Shown in pieces: positions 45,472 to 54,030 of a stretch of DNA of 64,000 nt. The position numbers and the translations under genes were made by a program. The stretch comes from Roseitalea sp. MMSF_3546 (GTDB lineage Bacteria; Pseudomonadota; Alphaproteobacteria; Rhizobiales; Rhizobiaceae): contig NZ_JASHKB010000004.1 of NCBI RefSeq assembly GCF_030732865.1, forward strand, positions 120,696 to 184,695, given 5' to 3'. The notes beneath the pieces were generated by a model, which had not been told where the DNA came from, ran no database searches, and saw only the letters and a list, made by a program, of their open reading frames with translations. Within the stretch, counting starts at the first letter, position 1. Each line of letters begins with the position of its first letter.

Positions 45472-45999
45472 ATGCTCGATGACCTGCGCTCCGTCATTGG
45501 CGCGATCGAGGCGGTCACCGAAACGGTTGGCCGGGCCGGCGCGCTGGTCATGCCGCTGCTCATCGTCGTGGTCGTGGTCAATGTCGCCCTGCGCTACGGC
45601 TTCGGGCTGGGCCTGATCGAACTCGAGGAGCTGCAATGGCACCTCAACGCGATCACGGTCATGCTGTGCCTGGCCTATGCGCTCAAGCATGATGCGCATG
45701 TGCGCGTCGACATCCTCCACTCGGCGCTCTCGCCCCGGCAGAAGAGCTGGGTCAACCTGATCGGTGCGGTGACGCTGCTGATCCCGTTCTGCATCGGCAT
45801 TGCCTGGTTCGCCTGGGGCAACGCCGCCTATTCATGGCGCATCGGCGAGGGCTCGCCCATGCCGAGCGGGCTGCCGGCGCGCTATCTCGTCAAGTTCCTG
45901 ATGTTCGGCGGTTTCGTCCTGCTTCTGGCACAGGCGGTGGCGATGGCCGGGCGGTCGCTGCTGGTCATCATCGGTGCCGAAACGGAGGAACGGCCATGA
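45472..45999 (+). CDS. dctQ: TRAP transporter small permease DctQ
   Basis: A 175-residue membrane protein with four predicted helices, matching the DctQ layout. The cytoplasmic EELQWHLNAITVMLCLAYALKHDAHVRVD segment is a family hallmark. It stabilises the large permease and the substrate-binding protein interface. Its stop codon overlaps the dctM start (ATGA at 45996-45999). Confidence 0.93.
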   Translation: MLDDLRSVIGAIEAVTETVGRAGALVMPLLIVVVVVNVALRYGFGLGLIELEELQWHLNAITVMLCLAYALKHDAHVRVDILHSALSPRQKSWVNLIGAVTLLIPFCIGIAWFAWGNAAYSWRIGEGSPMPSGLPARYLVKFLMFGGFVLLLAQAVAMAGRSLLVIIGAETEERP

Positions 46000-47342
46000 G
46001 CATCGAGGTGCTGCTGGTCGTGGCGATGTTCGCCAGCTTCCTTGTCGGGCTGTTCGCGGGCTTTCCCGTCGCCTTCGTGCTCGGCGGGGTCGGCGTCGCC
46101 TTCGCGCTGCTGGGCGAGGTGCTGCCGGCAATGGGCGTCGATGTGATGGCCGGCGCCAATTTCATCGGCTTTGCCACCGACCGGATCTTCGGCATCGTGT
46201 CGAACTATTCGCTGGTGCCGATGTCGCTGTTCGTGTTCATGGGCTTCATGCTCGACCGGTCGGGTATCGCCGAAAGGCTGCTGGCGGCGATGGCCCGCGT
46301 GCTGGCGCGCACGCCCGGCGGGCTCGGCCTGTCGGTGGTCGGCATCGGCGTCGTGCTGGCCGCATCGACGGGCATCATCGGCGCGGCGGTGGTGCTGCTG
46401 GCGACCGTCGCCCTGCCGGCGTTCCGCAAGGCCGGTTACGACATCCCGCTGAGTCTCGGCACTGTGGCGGCCTCGGGCTGCCTGGGCATCCTCATTCCGC
46501 CCTCGATCATGCTCATCGTCATGGGCGATCAGTTGCGCCTTTCGGTCGGCGATCTGTTCATGGGCGCGGTGTTTCCCGGCCTTGTCCTTGCGGCGCTTTA
46601 TGCGAGCTACCTGATCGGCCTCGCCATCGTCAGGCCCGCGGCCGCGCCATCGATGAAGGACGCCGGCCCGCTGGACTGGGACGCGGTCGTCGAGATCGTC
46701 AAGGCGCTGGTCCCGCCATTGCTGCTGATGGCGCTGGTGCTCGGCTCGATCTTCATGGGCATCGCCTCGCCGACGGAGGCATCGGGGCTCGGGGCGCTGG
46801 GCGCGATCGCGATCACCTTCGCCAACGGCGCGCTGAACTGGACGACGGTGCGCGAGACCTGCTTTGCGACGGCCAAGACCACCGCGTTCCTTTATGCGAT
46901 CATGTTCGGCGCGACGTGCTTTTCGGTCGTGCTGCGCGGCTATGGCGGCGATGCGATGGTCGAGGAAGCCATCACCGGCATCAACCTGCCGCCCGAGGGC
47001 ATATTGCTGATCGTCATGCTGGTGGTGTTCGTGCTCGGCTTCGTGCTCGACTGGATGGAGATCGTGCTGATCGTCGCTCCGCTCACCGTGCCCGTGGTGG
47101 TGGCGCTCGGTTTCGATCCGCTGTGGGTGGCGATGCTGCTGGCGGTGTGCCTTCAGACCTCGTTCCTGACCCCGCCCGTGGGCATGGCGCTGTTCTACGT
47201 CAAGAGCGTTGCGCCACCCGATGTCAACACCGCTCAGATCTATCGCGGCATCGTGCCCTTCGTGATCCTGCAACTGATCGGCCTGGCGCTGGTCTGGAAC
47301 TTCCCGCAACTGGTCAAGTGGCTGCCGTCGGTGGCCTACTAG
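45996..47342 (+). CDS. dctM: TRAP transporter large permease DctM
   Basis: A 448-residue membrane protein with about 12-14 helices, the transport unit that uses the sodium or proton gradient. Conserved DctM features: FAGFPVAFVLGGVGVAFALLG near the start, ATGIIGAAVVLLATVALPAF and CLGILIPPSIMLIVMG, and the C-terminal TSFLTPPVGMALFYVKSV. Its length and pattern are normal. The substrate cannot be read from sequence; the CoA ligase nearby points to an organic acid. Confidence 0.95.
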   Translation: MSIEVLLVVAMFASFLVGLFAGFPVAFVLGGVGVAFALLGEVLPAMGVDVMAGANFIGFATDRIFGIVSNYSLVPMSLFVFMGFMLDRSGIAERLLAAMARVLARTPGGLGLSVVGIGVVLAASTGIIGAAVVLLATVALPAFRKAGYDIPLSLGTVAASGCLGILIPPSIMLIVMGDQLRLSVGDLFMGAVFPGLVLAALYASYLIGLAIVRPAAAPSMKDAGPLDWDAVVEIVKALVPPLLLMALVLGSIFMGIASPTEASGLGALGAIAITFANGALNWTTVRETCFATAKTTAFLYAIMFGATCFSVVLRGYGGDAMVEEAITGINLPPEGILLIVMLVVFVLGFVLDWMEIVLIVAPLTVPVVVALGFDPLWVAMLLAVCLQTSFLTPPVGMALFYVKSVAPPDVNTAQIYRGIVPFVILQLIGLALVWNFPQLVKWLPSVAY

Positions 47343-47417
47343 GCGACAAAGCGCCAAGTGGCCAAAGGCCGACCGCCGTGCTATGATTCATGCTTGTGTC
47401 ATGAAGGGGAGGACGTC

Positions 47418-47735
47418 ATGGCAACACGCATTAGCGGGGGGATTGCGGGGCTCCTGGCGCTTCTGGGCGCGGGCGCGCCCGCGGCGGCCGGCGAGACCGC
47501 GACGGTCTTCATGGCCCAATGCGCCGAGATTTCCAACTGGCCCGAGACGATGTGCGCGTGCATCGGCGAACTCGCCGAGACCGAGTTGTCCGATCAGCAG
47601 CAGGAATTCTTCGTGGCGATGGTCAGCAAGGACGAGGCGGCGATGCATCGCTGGCGCCTCAAGCTGACCGTCGCCGAACTCACGCAGGTCGGCATGCTGA
47701 TGACCACCGGCGCGCAGCGCTGCGCGAACCGTTAA
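47418..47735 (+). CDS. Small secreted hypothetical protein
   Basis: A 105-residue protein with a signal peptide (MATRISGGIAGLLALLGAGA, cleavage near AAA-G) and three Cys residues in QCAEISNWPETMCACIGEL that could form a disulfide, plus a C-terminal Cys (RCANR). It has no recognisable family and looks like a small periplasmic or secreted protein. ATG 47418 follows GGGGAGG. It is followed 41 bp later by an OmpA-like gene, so the two may be co-transcribed. Confidence 0.65.
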   Translation: MATRISGGIAGLLALLGAGAPAAAGETATVFMAQCAEISNWPETMCACIGELAETELSDQQQEFFVAMVSKDEAAMHRWRLKLTVAELTQVGMLMTTGAQRCANR

Positions 47736-47776
47736 GCACGATGCCGGCCGGTGCCGGTCCATCGAGGGAGGGGACG

Positions 47777-48682
47777 ATGCGAAGCCTTGCAGCGATCGTG
47801 GCGGTGTGCGCCGCGCTTGTTTCCGTCACGCCGGCAATCGCCGCCGAGATCGAAGACCATCCGCTGATCAGCAGCTATCCGGGCTCGGTGCCCACGCGGC
47901 GCGATGCCAGCGAGTTCGAGCGCTACCCGCTCATCGTCGGCGTCGTTCAGGACAGCCTGGACTTCGAAAGCCTCGATCTCGAGGGCCGGCTGACGCGGAT
48001 CAACTATCAGAACCCGTCCGACCGGTCGGCTCTGGAGATCCTGGCCAATTACGAGCAGGCGATTGCCGGGGTCGGCGGCGAACTGCTGTTCAAATGCGTG
48101 GAAGCCGAATGCGGGCCGGCCTTCGCCGGCAGCCGCTGGGGGCGGTTCAACGACTCCATCCACCTGCCGGCGGTGGGCGGCTATGTGGCCGGCCGGATCG
48201 CCTCGGGCGAGGGAACCGCCTATGTCGCGATCGGTGTCGCCAAGAACCGCCACCAGATCGCCGTGCTCGAGGTCGCCGAGATGGAGACGGGGCTGGTCGA
48301 GATCGATCCCGACGCGCTGGGCGACGAACTCGACCGGCTCGGCCATGTGGCGATCCCGGGCGTGTTCTTCGAGGTCGGCAAGGCGACGCTGACGGCCGAA
48401 TCGCAGGCCGCGCTCGAGGCGATGGCAACGATCCTCAACGATCGGCCGGACATGGCCGCCTGGGTGGTCGGCCATACGGACTGGACCGGCGACATGTCGC
48501 TCAACATGCGCCTGTCGGACGAGCGGGCCAAGGCGGTCGTCGCCGCCCTTGTCGATGCGCACGGCATCGAGGCGGGCCGGCTTGCCGGCCATGGCGTCGG
48601 CCCGCTGGCGCCGTCCGCGTCAAACGCCAGCGAGCCGGGCCGGCAGGCCAATCGCCGGGTCGAACTGGTCGTCGCGCCTTAG
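47777..48682 (+). CDS. OmpA-family peptidoglycan-binding protein
   Basis: A 301-residue protein with a signal peptide (MRSLAAIVAVCAALVSVTPA, cleavage near AIA-AE) and a C-terminal OmpA domain at about residues 195-300: GVFFEVGKATLTAESQAAL, then WVVGHTDWTGDMSLNMRLSDERA and RRVEL. The central part (residues 30-190) has no family I recognise. The OmpA domain binds peptidoglycan, anchoring the protein in the envelope. Upstream GAGGGAGG supports ATG 47777. Confidence 0.88.
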   Translation: MRSLAAIVAVCAALVSVTPAIAAEIEDHPLISSYPGSVPTRRDASEFERYPLIVGVVQDSLDFESLDLEGRLTRINYQNPSDRSALEILANYEQAIAGVGGELLFKCVEAECGPAFAGSRWGRFNDSIHLPAVGGYVAGRIASGEGTAYVAIGVAKNRHQIAVLEVAEMETGLVEIDPDALGDELDRLGHVAIPGVFFEVGKATLTAESQAALEAMATILNDRPDMAAWVVGHTDWTGDMSLNMRLSDERAKAVVAALVDAHGIEAGRLAGHGVGPLAPSASNASEPGRQANRRVELVVAP

Positions 48683-48817
48683 CCCGGCCGGCGTGCCGTT
48701 CGCAGGACGGGCCGCCCGGGCGTTGAGCTTTCGTTAACCGCGGCCGCAGGTGCCCGGCATGCGGTCACGCAAGGTTAGCCATCGCGCATGCATATGCATG
48801 ACGGGCAGGAGGCCGTC

Positions 48818-49783
48818 ATGGTTTGGGATTTTCCGATCGGGCGCACGCTTGCGATCGTGCTGCGAAGCTGGCCGTTCATGGTGCTGCGCGTATGCGTCTA
48901 CGCGCTCTATGCGGCCGTGTTCGCGATCCTTGCCGCTTCGGGCGGGCTTGTGGGACACGAGCTCTTGCCGCTTGCCATAGACGGGATCGGGGCGCTGCAG
49001 GGCGGCATTTTCGGCGCGATGGGCGGGGTTGGCCTGGGCGCGCTCGTGGTGCGCATCGCGCGCGAATATACGCTGTATCTGGTCAAGGCCGGCCATATCG
49101 CGGTGATGGTGGAACTGATCGATCGGGGCGCCTTGCCCGGCGGTCGAAGCCAGCTCGGTTTCGGCTGGGACGCGGTGCGCGGCCGGTTCGCCCATGCAAG
49201 CGTCCTGTTCGGCATCGACCAGATGATCCGCGGCGCGCTTGCCGGTCTCAAGAAGACGATCATGCGCGCGGGCGCGGCGGTGCCGCTGGTCTCGCTCCTT
49301 GCCGGCGTGGCCCATGCGGTGGCCGATGTGGCGCTGGGTTCGCTCGACGAGATCATTCTCGCCCACACGCTGCGCACGAGGAGCGCCGATCCCTATCGCG
49401 GTTCGGCCGACGCGCTGGTGCTGTTCGCCCAGAACGGCGGTCGGATGGTCAAAAACGCGGCCTGGCTGACGCTGTTCATGATGCTGGCGTTCGTTGCGAT
49501 CATGGCGCTGATCGTCGGCCCGTTCGTGATCGCCTTCGGCGCGCTCGAGGGGCCGGTTTCGACCTATGCGATCGTGGCGGCGGCGATTGCCGCGGTGTTC
49601 GTCAATGTCGTTGTGCTCGAGCCGTTGGCGGTCTGCGCGCTGTTGCAGGTGTTCGTCGCGGCAAGCGACGGGCAGAGCCCGGACCCGCAATGGGAGGCGC
49701 GGCTTTCGGCCATGCCGAGCTTCGTGCAATTGCGCCAGGGCGCCCCGGACATGGATGCGGGCGCGGCGGAGCCGGCCGCCTGA
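48818..49783 (+). CDS. Hypothetical polytopic membrane protein
   Basis: A 321-residue protein with about six hydrophobic segments: residues about 10-45, 65-90, 140-160, 205-235 and 240-275. No family recognised; it may be in a DUF family typical of Alphaproteobacteria. It has an internal patch (KKTIMRAGAAVPLVSLLAGV) and C-terminal ~45 hydrophilic residues. ATG 48818 with AGGAGG six bases upstream is preferred to ATG 48788, which would add a His/Met-rich stretch. It stands alone after the OmpA-like gene. Confidence 0.75.
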   Translation: MVWDFPIGRTLAIVLRSWPFMVLRVCVYALYAAVFAILAASGGLVGHELLPLAIDGIGALQGGIFGAMGGVGLGALVVRIAREYTLYLVKAGHIAVMVELIDRGALPGGRSQLGFGWDAVRGRFAHASVLFGIDQMIRGALAGLKKTIMRAGAAVPLVSLLAGVAHAVADVALGSLDEIILAHTLRTRSADPYRGSADALVLFAQNGGRMVKNAAWLTLFMMLAFVAIMALIVGPFVIAFGALEGPVSTYAIVAAAIAAVFVNVVVLEPLAVCALLQVFVAASDGQSPDPQWEARLSAMPSFVQLRQGAPDMDAGAAEPAA

Positions 49784-50166
49784 GGCACCGGATCCGGCGA
49801 CGGCAGGCCAAGCGCGGCGTGTGCGCACGGCATGGTACGGGACGGAGCAGCCATGCCTTTCCAGCAAGACCGTCGTCACCGTCGATGGCGGCCCGCCGGT
49901 ATCGCTGATCAATGTGGTGGCTGCCTCGGGCGCGCTCTACACCAATGGCGCGTTGAGCCTGCACAGCAAGGCCGATGACGCGCTGGCGACGCGGTGACGG
50001 CCTGCAGGGCGGCGCCCTAAGGGTCTGTGCGAGGTGCATGCGGCAATCGGCGAGGCCGCCGACAATGCGGCGATGATGGCCGCGCCAGGCTGAGTGCGCC
50101 TGGGCCGTCCCAGCAAGGACGGCCCCGGCTTCTGGCGGCCCGGATCGGCCGCCGGGCGCGTGACCG
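49784..50166. other. Gap with a possible broken ORF
   Basis: On the plus strand a single frame reads TVVTVDGGPPVSLINVVAAS, continues to ALATR and hits TGA at 49995-49997, then resumes in the same frame to CEVHAAIGEAADNAAMMAAPG and a TGA at 50091-50093. There is no start codon with a ribosome site ahead of it. It could be a degraded gene or chance. The rest of the gap is GC-rich with no other signal I can support. Confidence 0.3.
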
Positions 50167-50403
50167 TCAAAGAAGGGTCCTGGCGGTCCAGACCCCCGGG
50201 TTCGCATCGCGCGGCGAGATGCCCATCCGGTGCAGGTCGGCCGCGGTGATGCCGATGTCCTTGCGGTACTCATGCGGCATGTCGGCGATCTTCCGGTTGG
50301 CGAGATGGCGGCGCTCGCGCTCGATCAGCCAGGCGATGATGCTCATGAAGCTCACGCGCGGCTTGCGGGGTCGGGCAATGTCGAAGTCGGTGATGGCGGT
50401 CAT
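50167..50403 (-). CDS. DUF1127 family protein
   Basis: A 78-residue protein: MTAITDFDIARPRKPRVSFM at the start, then LIERERRHLANRKIADMPHE and YRKDIGITAADLHRMGISPR, which is the DUF1127 pattern (basic, KDIG-like motif before a C-terminal helix). DUF1127 proteins are small and Arg-rich and in some alphaproteobacteria act in stress and phosphate/RNA control. The start ATG 50403 follows AAGGAG. Head-end copies of this gene recur as relics at about 60.46 and 62.55 kb. Confidence 0.88.
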   Translation of the reverse strand: MTAITDFDIARPRKPRVSFMSIIAWLIERERRHLANRKIADMPHEYRKDIGITAADLHRMGISPRDANPGVWTARTLL

Positions 50404-51027
50404 GGTCGATCTCCTTGATGGGGCGCTGGGCCGTTGATCGACGCTCGGGGCAAGCGGGCTCGGACCGGCCATGGCGTGTCCGGCCTGCAATGGGGCGGGC
50501 CGGGCCACAGCGCCAAGAAGGAGCCGGGATATCCCACGCCCGGAAAGGCGGCGGAGGCCTGCGGCGGGATCGACAACGTGTTTGTCGTCTATGTCGAAAG
50601 CCCGTTCGGCAATCGCGACCATCGCTATGACTGCGCCGACTGAGCGCAGGTGACACCGCACCGGCCGGTGAGCCCATCGCCGGCCGGAAGCCCGGTGCAA
50701 CGGGCCAATGGCGTCCCGTTGCTTGCGCGCACGGCGAGCGGATTGCGCGGCGGTTTGCGGCCGCACCAATGCGTTTCACCGTAGGGTTCAAGATCGCCGG
50801 TTGAGCCGTCGGCAGGTTCGTGCCGGGTTTCGATCTTCGCCTCGTGGCACACCGCTTTGCGACGGGGCGGCGCCCGCTGGGTCGGAAAATGTGTCAGCGA
50901 CCAGTTGCCCGACCGGGTCCGCGCACGGCCAGCATGGTGCGCCGGCGCGGCCGCGTGCCGGCGACAAGTGCCGGCCCTTGACAGGCACATGAAAATCAAA
51001 ATAAATCATACATAAAGGAGGAAAGAT
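50404..51027. promoter_or_regulatory. Intergenic region with promoters for both flanking genes
   Basis: About 620 bp between the DUF1127 gene and the sugar-acid operon. A 69-codon plus-strand frame (50434-50643, starting TTG) looks weak and is not supported. Just before the operon are a direct repeat GTGCCGGC (50955-50962 and 50968-50975) and a promoter-like pair (listed separately). No other features recognised. Confidence 0.4.
50978..51006 (+). promoter_or_regulatory. Probable sigma70-type promoter of the sugar-acid operon
   Basis: TTGACA at 50978-50983 is a consensus -35; after 17 bp comes ATAAAT (51001-51006) as -10-like. Transcription would start about 51013, giving a leader of only about 15 bases that still contains AAAGGAGG (51014-51021) before ATG 51028. 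A GTGCCGGC direct repeat lies just upstream. Confidence 0.55.
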
Positions 51028-52200
51028 ATGCGGATTGTCTCGATCCGCTCGCGGGTTTGCCATGCGGGCATGCGCAACTGGGTCTTTGTACGGGTCGAGA
51101 CCGACGTTCCCGGCCTTGTCGGCTGGGGCGAAGCGACGCTGGAATGGAAGACGCGGGCGGTCGTCGGCGCGATCGAGGATCTTGCACCGCTGCTCGTGGG
51201 CGCGGATCCGCGCGATATCGAACACTGCTACCAGGTGCTCACACGGCACGGATTCTGGCGGCTTGGCGTGGTCGGCATGTCTGCGGTCAGCGGCATCGAG
51301 ATCGCGCTCTGGGACATATTGGGCAAGGCACTCAACGTGCCGGTCTGGCGGCTGCTCGGCGGCAAGTGCCGCCAATACCTTCGGGTCTATACCCATCTGG
51401 GCATGGGCGAGATGGATGCGGTCTATGAATCGTTTGATCCCGTCCGGCTCGCCGAAAAGGCCATGGCCGTTGTCGAGGCGGGCTATGATGCGCTCAAGGT
51501 CGTGTGCGTTCCCTACAGCCACTATCTGGGCGACCGGCGACAGATCAATGCCGTCGAGAAGGCGCTGTCCGGGCTGCGCCAAGCGGTGGGCGATGGCGTC
51601 GACATCATGGTCGATTTCCATGGCCGGCCGGCCTCGGTCGCGCTGGCGCGCGAGTTCATCGCGGCGGCGGAACCGGCGCGGCCCTTGTTCATCGAAGAAC
51701 CGGTCCCGCCAGAGGACCTTGCAGGCCATGCCGCACTGACGGGTTCATGCAAGGTGCCGATCGCCTCGGGCGAACGGCTGATCGGCCGGCGCGAATTCGT
51801 TCCGGCGATCACGCAACGCGCCTTCGACGTGGCGCAACCCGATATCTGTCACACCGGCGGCCTGGCCGAGACCAAGAAAATCGCCGCCGCGTGCGAAGCG
51901 GCCGGCATCGGCGTTGCTCCGCACAATCCGCTGGGGCCGATCGCCGGGGTGGCGGCGCTGCATTTTGGCGCCTCAACGCCCAATTTCATCATCCAGGAAG
52001 AAATGTCAGGTGCGGTGCCCTGGTATGACGAGGTCGTCGGCTGGCCGATCGAGCGCCGGCCGGGCCGATGGGACATACCCGACATGCCCGGGCTTGGCAT
52101 CGAGGTGAACGAAGATGCGATCGCCGCCCATCCCTTCGAACAGGAAGTGCTGCATGCGCGCAACGCGGTGCTGGACGATGGAACGGTGGTGGATTGGTGA
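51028..52200 (+). CDS. Enolase-superfamily sugar acid dehydratase, D-galactonate dehydratase-like
   Basis: A 390-residue enzyme of the mandelate racemase/muconate lactonizing superfamily. Seen: metal ligands Asp196 (VDFHGR), Glu223 (FIEEPVPPED) and Glu249 (ASGERL), with general bases His198 and His299 (APHNPLGPIAG). Two His in these positions is the galactonate/mannonate dehydratase pattern, so it removes water from a sugar acid such as galactonate or a relative to give a 2-keto-3-deoxy acid. A very strong ribosome site (AAAGGAGG) precedes the ATG. First gene of the operon; the SDR follows with a one-base overlap. Confidence 0.9.
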   Translation: MRIVSIRSRVCHAGMRNWVFVRVETDVPGLVGWGEATLEWKTRAVVGAIEDLAPLLVGADPRDIEHCYQVLTRHGFWRLGVVGMSAVSGIEIALWDILGKALNVPVWRLLGGKCRQYLRVYTHLGMGEMDAVYESFDPVRLAEKAMAVVEAGYDALKVVCVPYSHYLGDRRQINAVEKALSGLRQAVGDGVDIMVDFHGRPASVALAREFIAAAEPARPLFIEEPVPPEDLAGHAALTGSCKVPIASGERLIGRREFVPAITQRAFDVAQPDICHTGGLAETKKIAAACEAAGIGVAPHNPLGPIAGVAALHFGASTPNFIIQEEMSGAVPWYDEVVGWPIERRPGRWDIPDMPGLGIEVNEDAIAAHPFEQEVLHARNAVLDDGTVVDW

Positions 52201-52976
52201 TGAACGGACGGCTCCAGGACAAGGTCGCGATCGTGACCGGTGCGGGCCAGGGCATCGGCGAGGCGATCGCCCGGGCGTTCGCGGCCGAGGCCGCCTGCGT
52301 CCTGATCGCGGAGAAAAACGCCGAAACGGGAGCGGCGGTCGCCGACGCGATCACCGAAGGCGATGCGAAGGCCGCCTTTGTACGCACCGATGTGACGGTG
52401 CAGGACGATATCGCTGCCATGGTCGAGACATGCCACAGCCGTTTCGGGCCCTGCGACATCCTCATCAACAATGCCGGCGCGAACGTCTTTTACGAACCAC
52501 ACGACATGCCGCAACATGAATGGCATCGTTGCATGGCGCTCGATCTTGAGGCCTGCTGGTCATGTAGCAGGGCCGTGCTCGACGACATGCGCGCACGCCG
52601 GTCGGGGGCGATCGTCAACATCGCCAGCGTGCACGGGTTCAAGATCATTCCGCACACCTTTCCCTATCCGGTCGCAAAGCACGGGCTGATCGGGCTGACC
52701 CGCGCCCTTGGCATCGAATATGCCGCCGAAGGCATCCGGGTGAACGCGATCGCGCCGGGCTACATCGATACGCAGATCGCACGCGATTACTGGAATACCT
52801 TCGATGACCCGGCGGCCGAACGCGCCAAGGCCGAGCGCCTGCATCCGCCGGGCCGCATCGGACAAGCCCATGAGGTCGCCATGACCGCTGTTTTCCTGGC
52901 CTCCGACGAGGCCCCCTTCATCAATGCCGAGACGATCACGATCGATGGCGGGCGCTCGGCCTTGTTCCATGACTGA
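52200..52976 (+). CDS. SDR family oxidoreductase (likely sugar dehydrogenase)
   Basis: A 258-residue short-chain dehydrogenase. TGAGQGIG near the N-terminus, NNAG in ILINNAGANVFYE, Ser in VNIASVHG and Tyr-x3-Lys in PYPVAKHGLIG, with the C-terminal ETITIDGGRSALF. All active residues are present. It is joined to the dehydratase gene by TGATG, so both act in one pathway; the likely step is oxidation of a sugar to its lactone before the dehydratase. Fucose, arabinose or galactose dehydrogenase are all plausible; the sugar is not shown by sequence. Confidence 0.92.
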   Translation: MNGRLQDKVAIVTGAGQGIGEAIARAFAAEAACVLIAEKNAETGAAVADAITEGDAKAAFVRTDVTVQDDIAAMVETCHSRFGPCDILINNAGANVFYEPHDMPQHEWHRCMALDLEACWSCSRAVLDDMRARRSGAIVNIASVHGFKIIPHTFPYPVAKHGLIGLTRALGIEYAAEGIRVNAIAPGYIDTQIARDYWNTFDDPAAERAKAERLHPPGRIGQAHEVAMTAVFLASDEAPFINAETITIDGGRSALFHD

Positions 52977-53000
52977 CCCGCATCCACAAGGGAGGAGACC

Positions 53001-53975
53001 ATGACCCATATACGCTACGCAGCGGCGGCGATCGCCGCGATGACAATGACCGTCGCCGCCTCGGCCGAGGACGTCAAGATCGGCTACATCAACAAGATGG
53101 GCGATCATCCGTGGTTTGTCGCCGAGGTCGCCGGTGCAAGGGCGGCGGCAGAGGCGGCCGGCGCGGAATTCCTGGCGCAAGACGTCCAGTTCAACGCCGA
53201 TCTGACCATCACCACGCTTGATACCATGATCGGCGACGGCGTTGACGGAATTGCCATCGTCGTGCCGGACCGCGCGCTTGGCCCGGTTGTCGCCGACAAG
53301 GCCAAACAGGCTGGCATTCCGCTGGTGGCCGTCGATGACGACATCTATTTCGAGGACGGCACGCAGGTGCCCTATGTGGGCATGAATGCCGAGAACATCG
53401 GCATGAATGTCGGCCGCAAGCTCGCCGAGATCTACAAGGCCGAGGACTGGGCTTCCCATGACGAGGTGCGCATCGCCTCGATCGAGGATCGCAAGGCCGA
53501 CACCTGCATGCAGCGCAACCGGGGCGCCGAAGCCGCTTTCCTGGAGGCGGTGCCGGACTTCGATCCGGGCAACATCATCCGCGTGCCATACGACAACACC
53601 ATGGTCTCCTCGATCGATGCGATGACCACCACCCTGACCGCCAATCCGCAAGTTACGCACTGGATCTTCTATTCGTGCAACGATGACGGTGTCCTCGGCG
53701 CGGCGCGAGCACTGGAGAACTCGGGCTACAGCGCCGATCAGGGTCTTGGCATCGGCATCGATGGGAGCCGGGCCTGCGATGCGTTCGGCTCGGGCCGGGC
53801 GAGCGCCTTCCGGGGCACGATGTGGCTGAACTCGGAAAACCACGGCGCGACCGCGGTGGAACTGCTGCTGGCCTCGATCACCGAGGGGGCCGAATTGCCG
53901 ACGACAACCTTCACCGATCCCGAATACATCTCGGCGGACAATTTCGACCAGTACGAAGCGCGCCTGTGCAACTGA
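53001..53975 (+). CDS. Sugar ABC transporter substrate-binding protein (AraF-like)
   Basis: A 324-residue periplasmic binding protein with a signal peptide (MTHIRYAAAAIAAMTMTVAA, cleavage near ASA-E). The body begins KIGYINKMGDHPWFVAEVAG, very like arabinose/galactose-binding proteins, and carries TWIFY-like and GIGIDGSRACDAF blocks typical of the type 1 periplasmic-binding fold. It delivers a pentose or related sugar to the ATPase and permease encoded next. The stem-loop after the gene may keep its expression higher than the others. Confidence 0.92.
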   Translation: MTHIRYAAAAIAAMTMTVAASAEDVKIGYINKMGDHPWFVAEVAGARAAAEAAGAEFLAQDVQFNADLTITTLDTMIGDGVDGIAIVVPDRALGPVVADKAKQAGIPLVAVDDDIYFEDGTQVPYVGMNAENIGMNVGRKLAEIYKAEDWASHDEVRIASIEDRKADTCMQRNRGAEAAFLEAVPDFDPGNIIRVPYDNTMVSSIDAMTTTLTANPQVTHWIFYSCNDDGVLGAARALENSGYSADQGLGIGIDGSRACDAFGSGRASAFRGTMWLNSENHGATAVELLLASITEGAELPTTTFTDPEYISADNFDQYEARLCN

Positions 53976-53987
53976 CACCTTTCGGCG

Positions 53988-54012
53988 GGGGCGGCCCGGC
54001 CGGCCCCGCCCC
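53988..54012 (+). terminator. Intercistronic stem-loop between binding protein and ATPase genes
   Basis: A 7-bp stem of GGGGCGG and CCGCCCC with a GC-rich loop, ending in a short CCTTT. It is located in the 55-bp gap after the binding-protein gene and before the ABC ATPase. Such elements usually stabilise the upstream message or end part of the transcripts, so the binding protein is made in excess. The T-run is too short for a strong terminator. Confidence 0.5.
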
Positions 54013-54030
54013 TTTCCCGGAGGCGCGCCG

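Noticed and set aside
50434..50643. 69-codon plus-strand frame in the gap before the sugar-acid operon
   Set aside because: TTG start without ribosome site and no recognisable pattern; lies in the upstream region of the DUF1127 gene.
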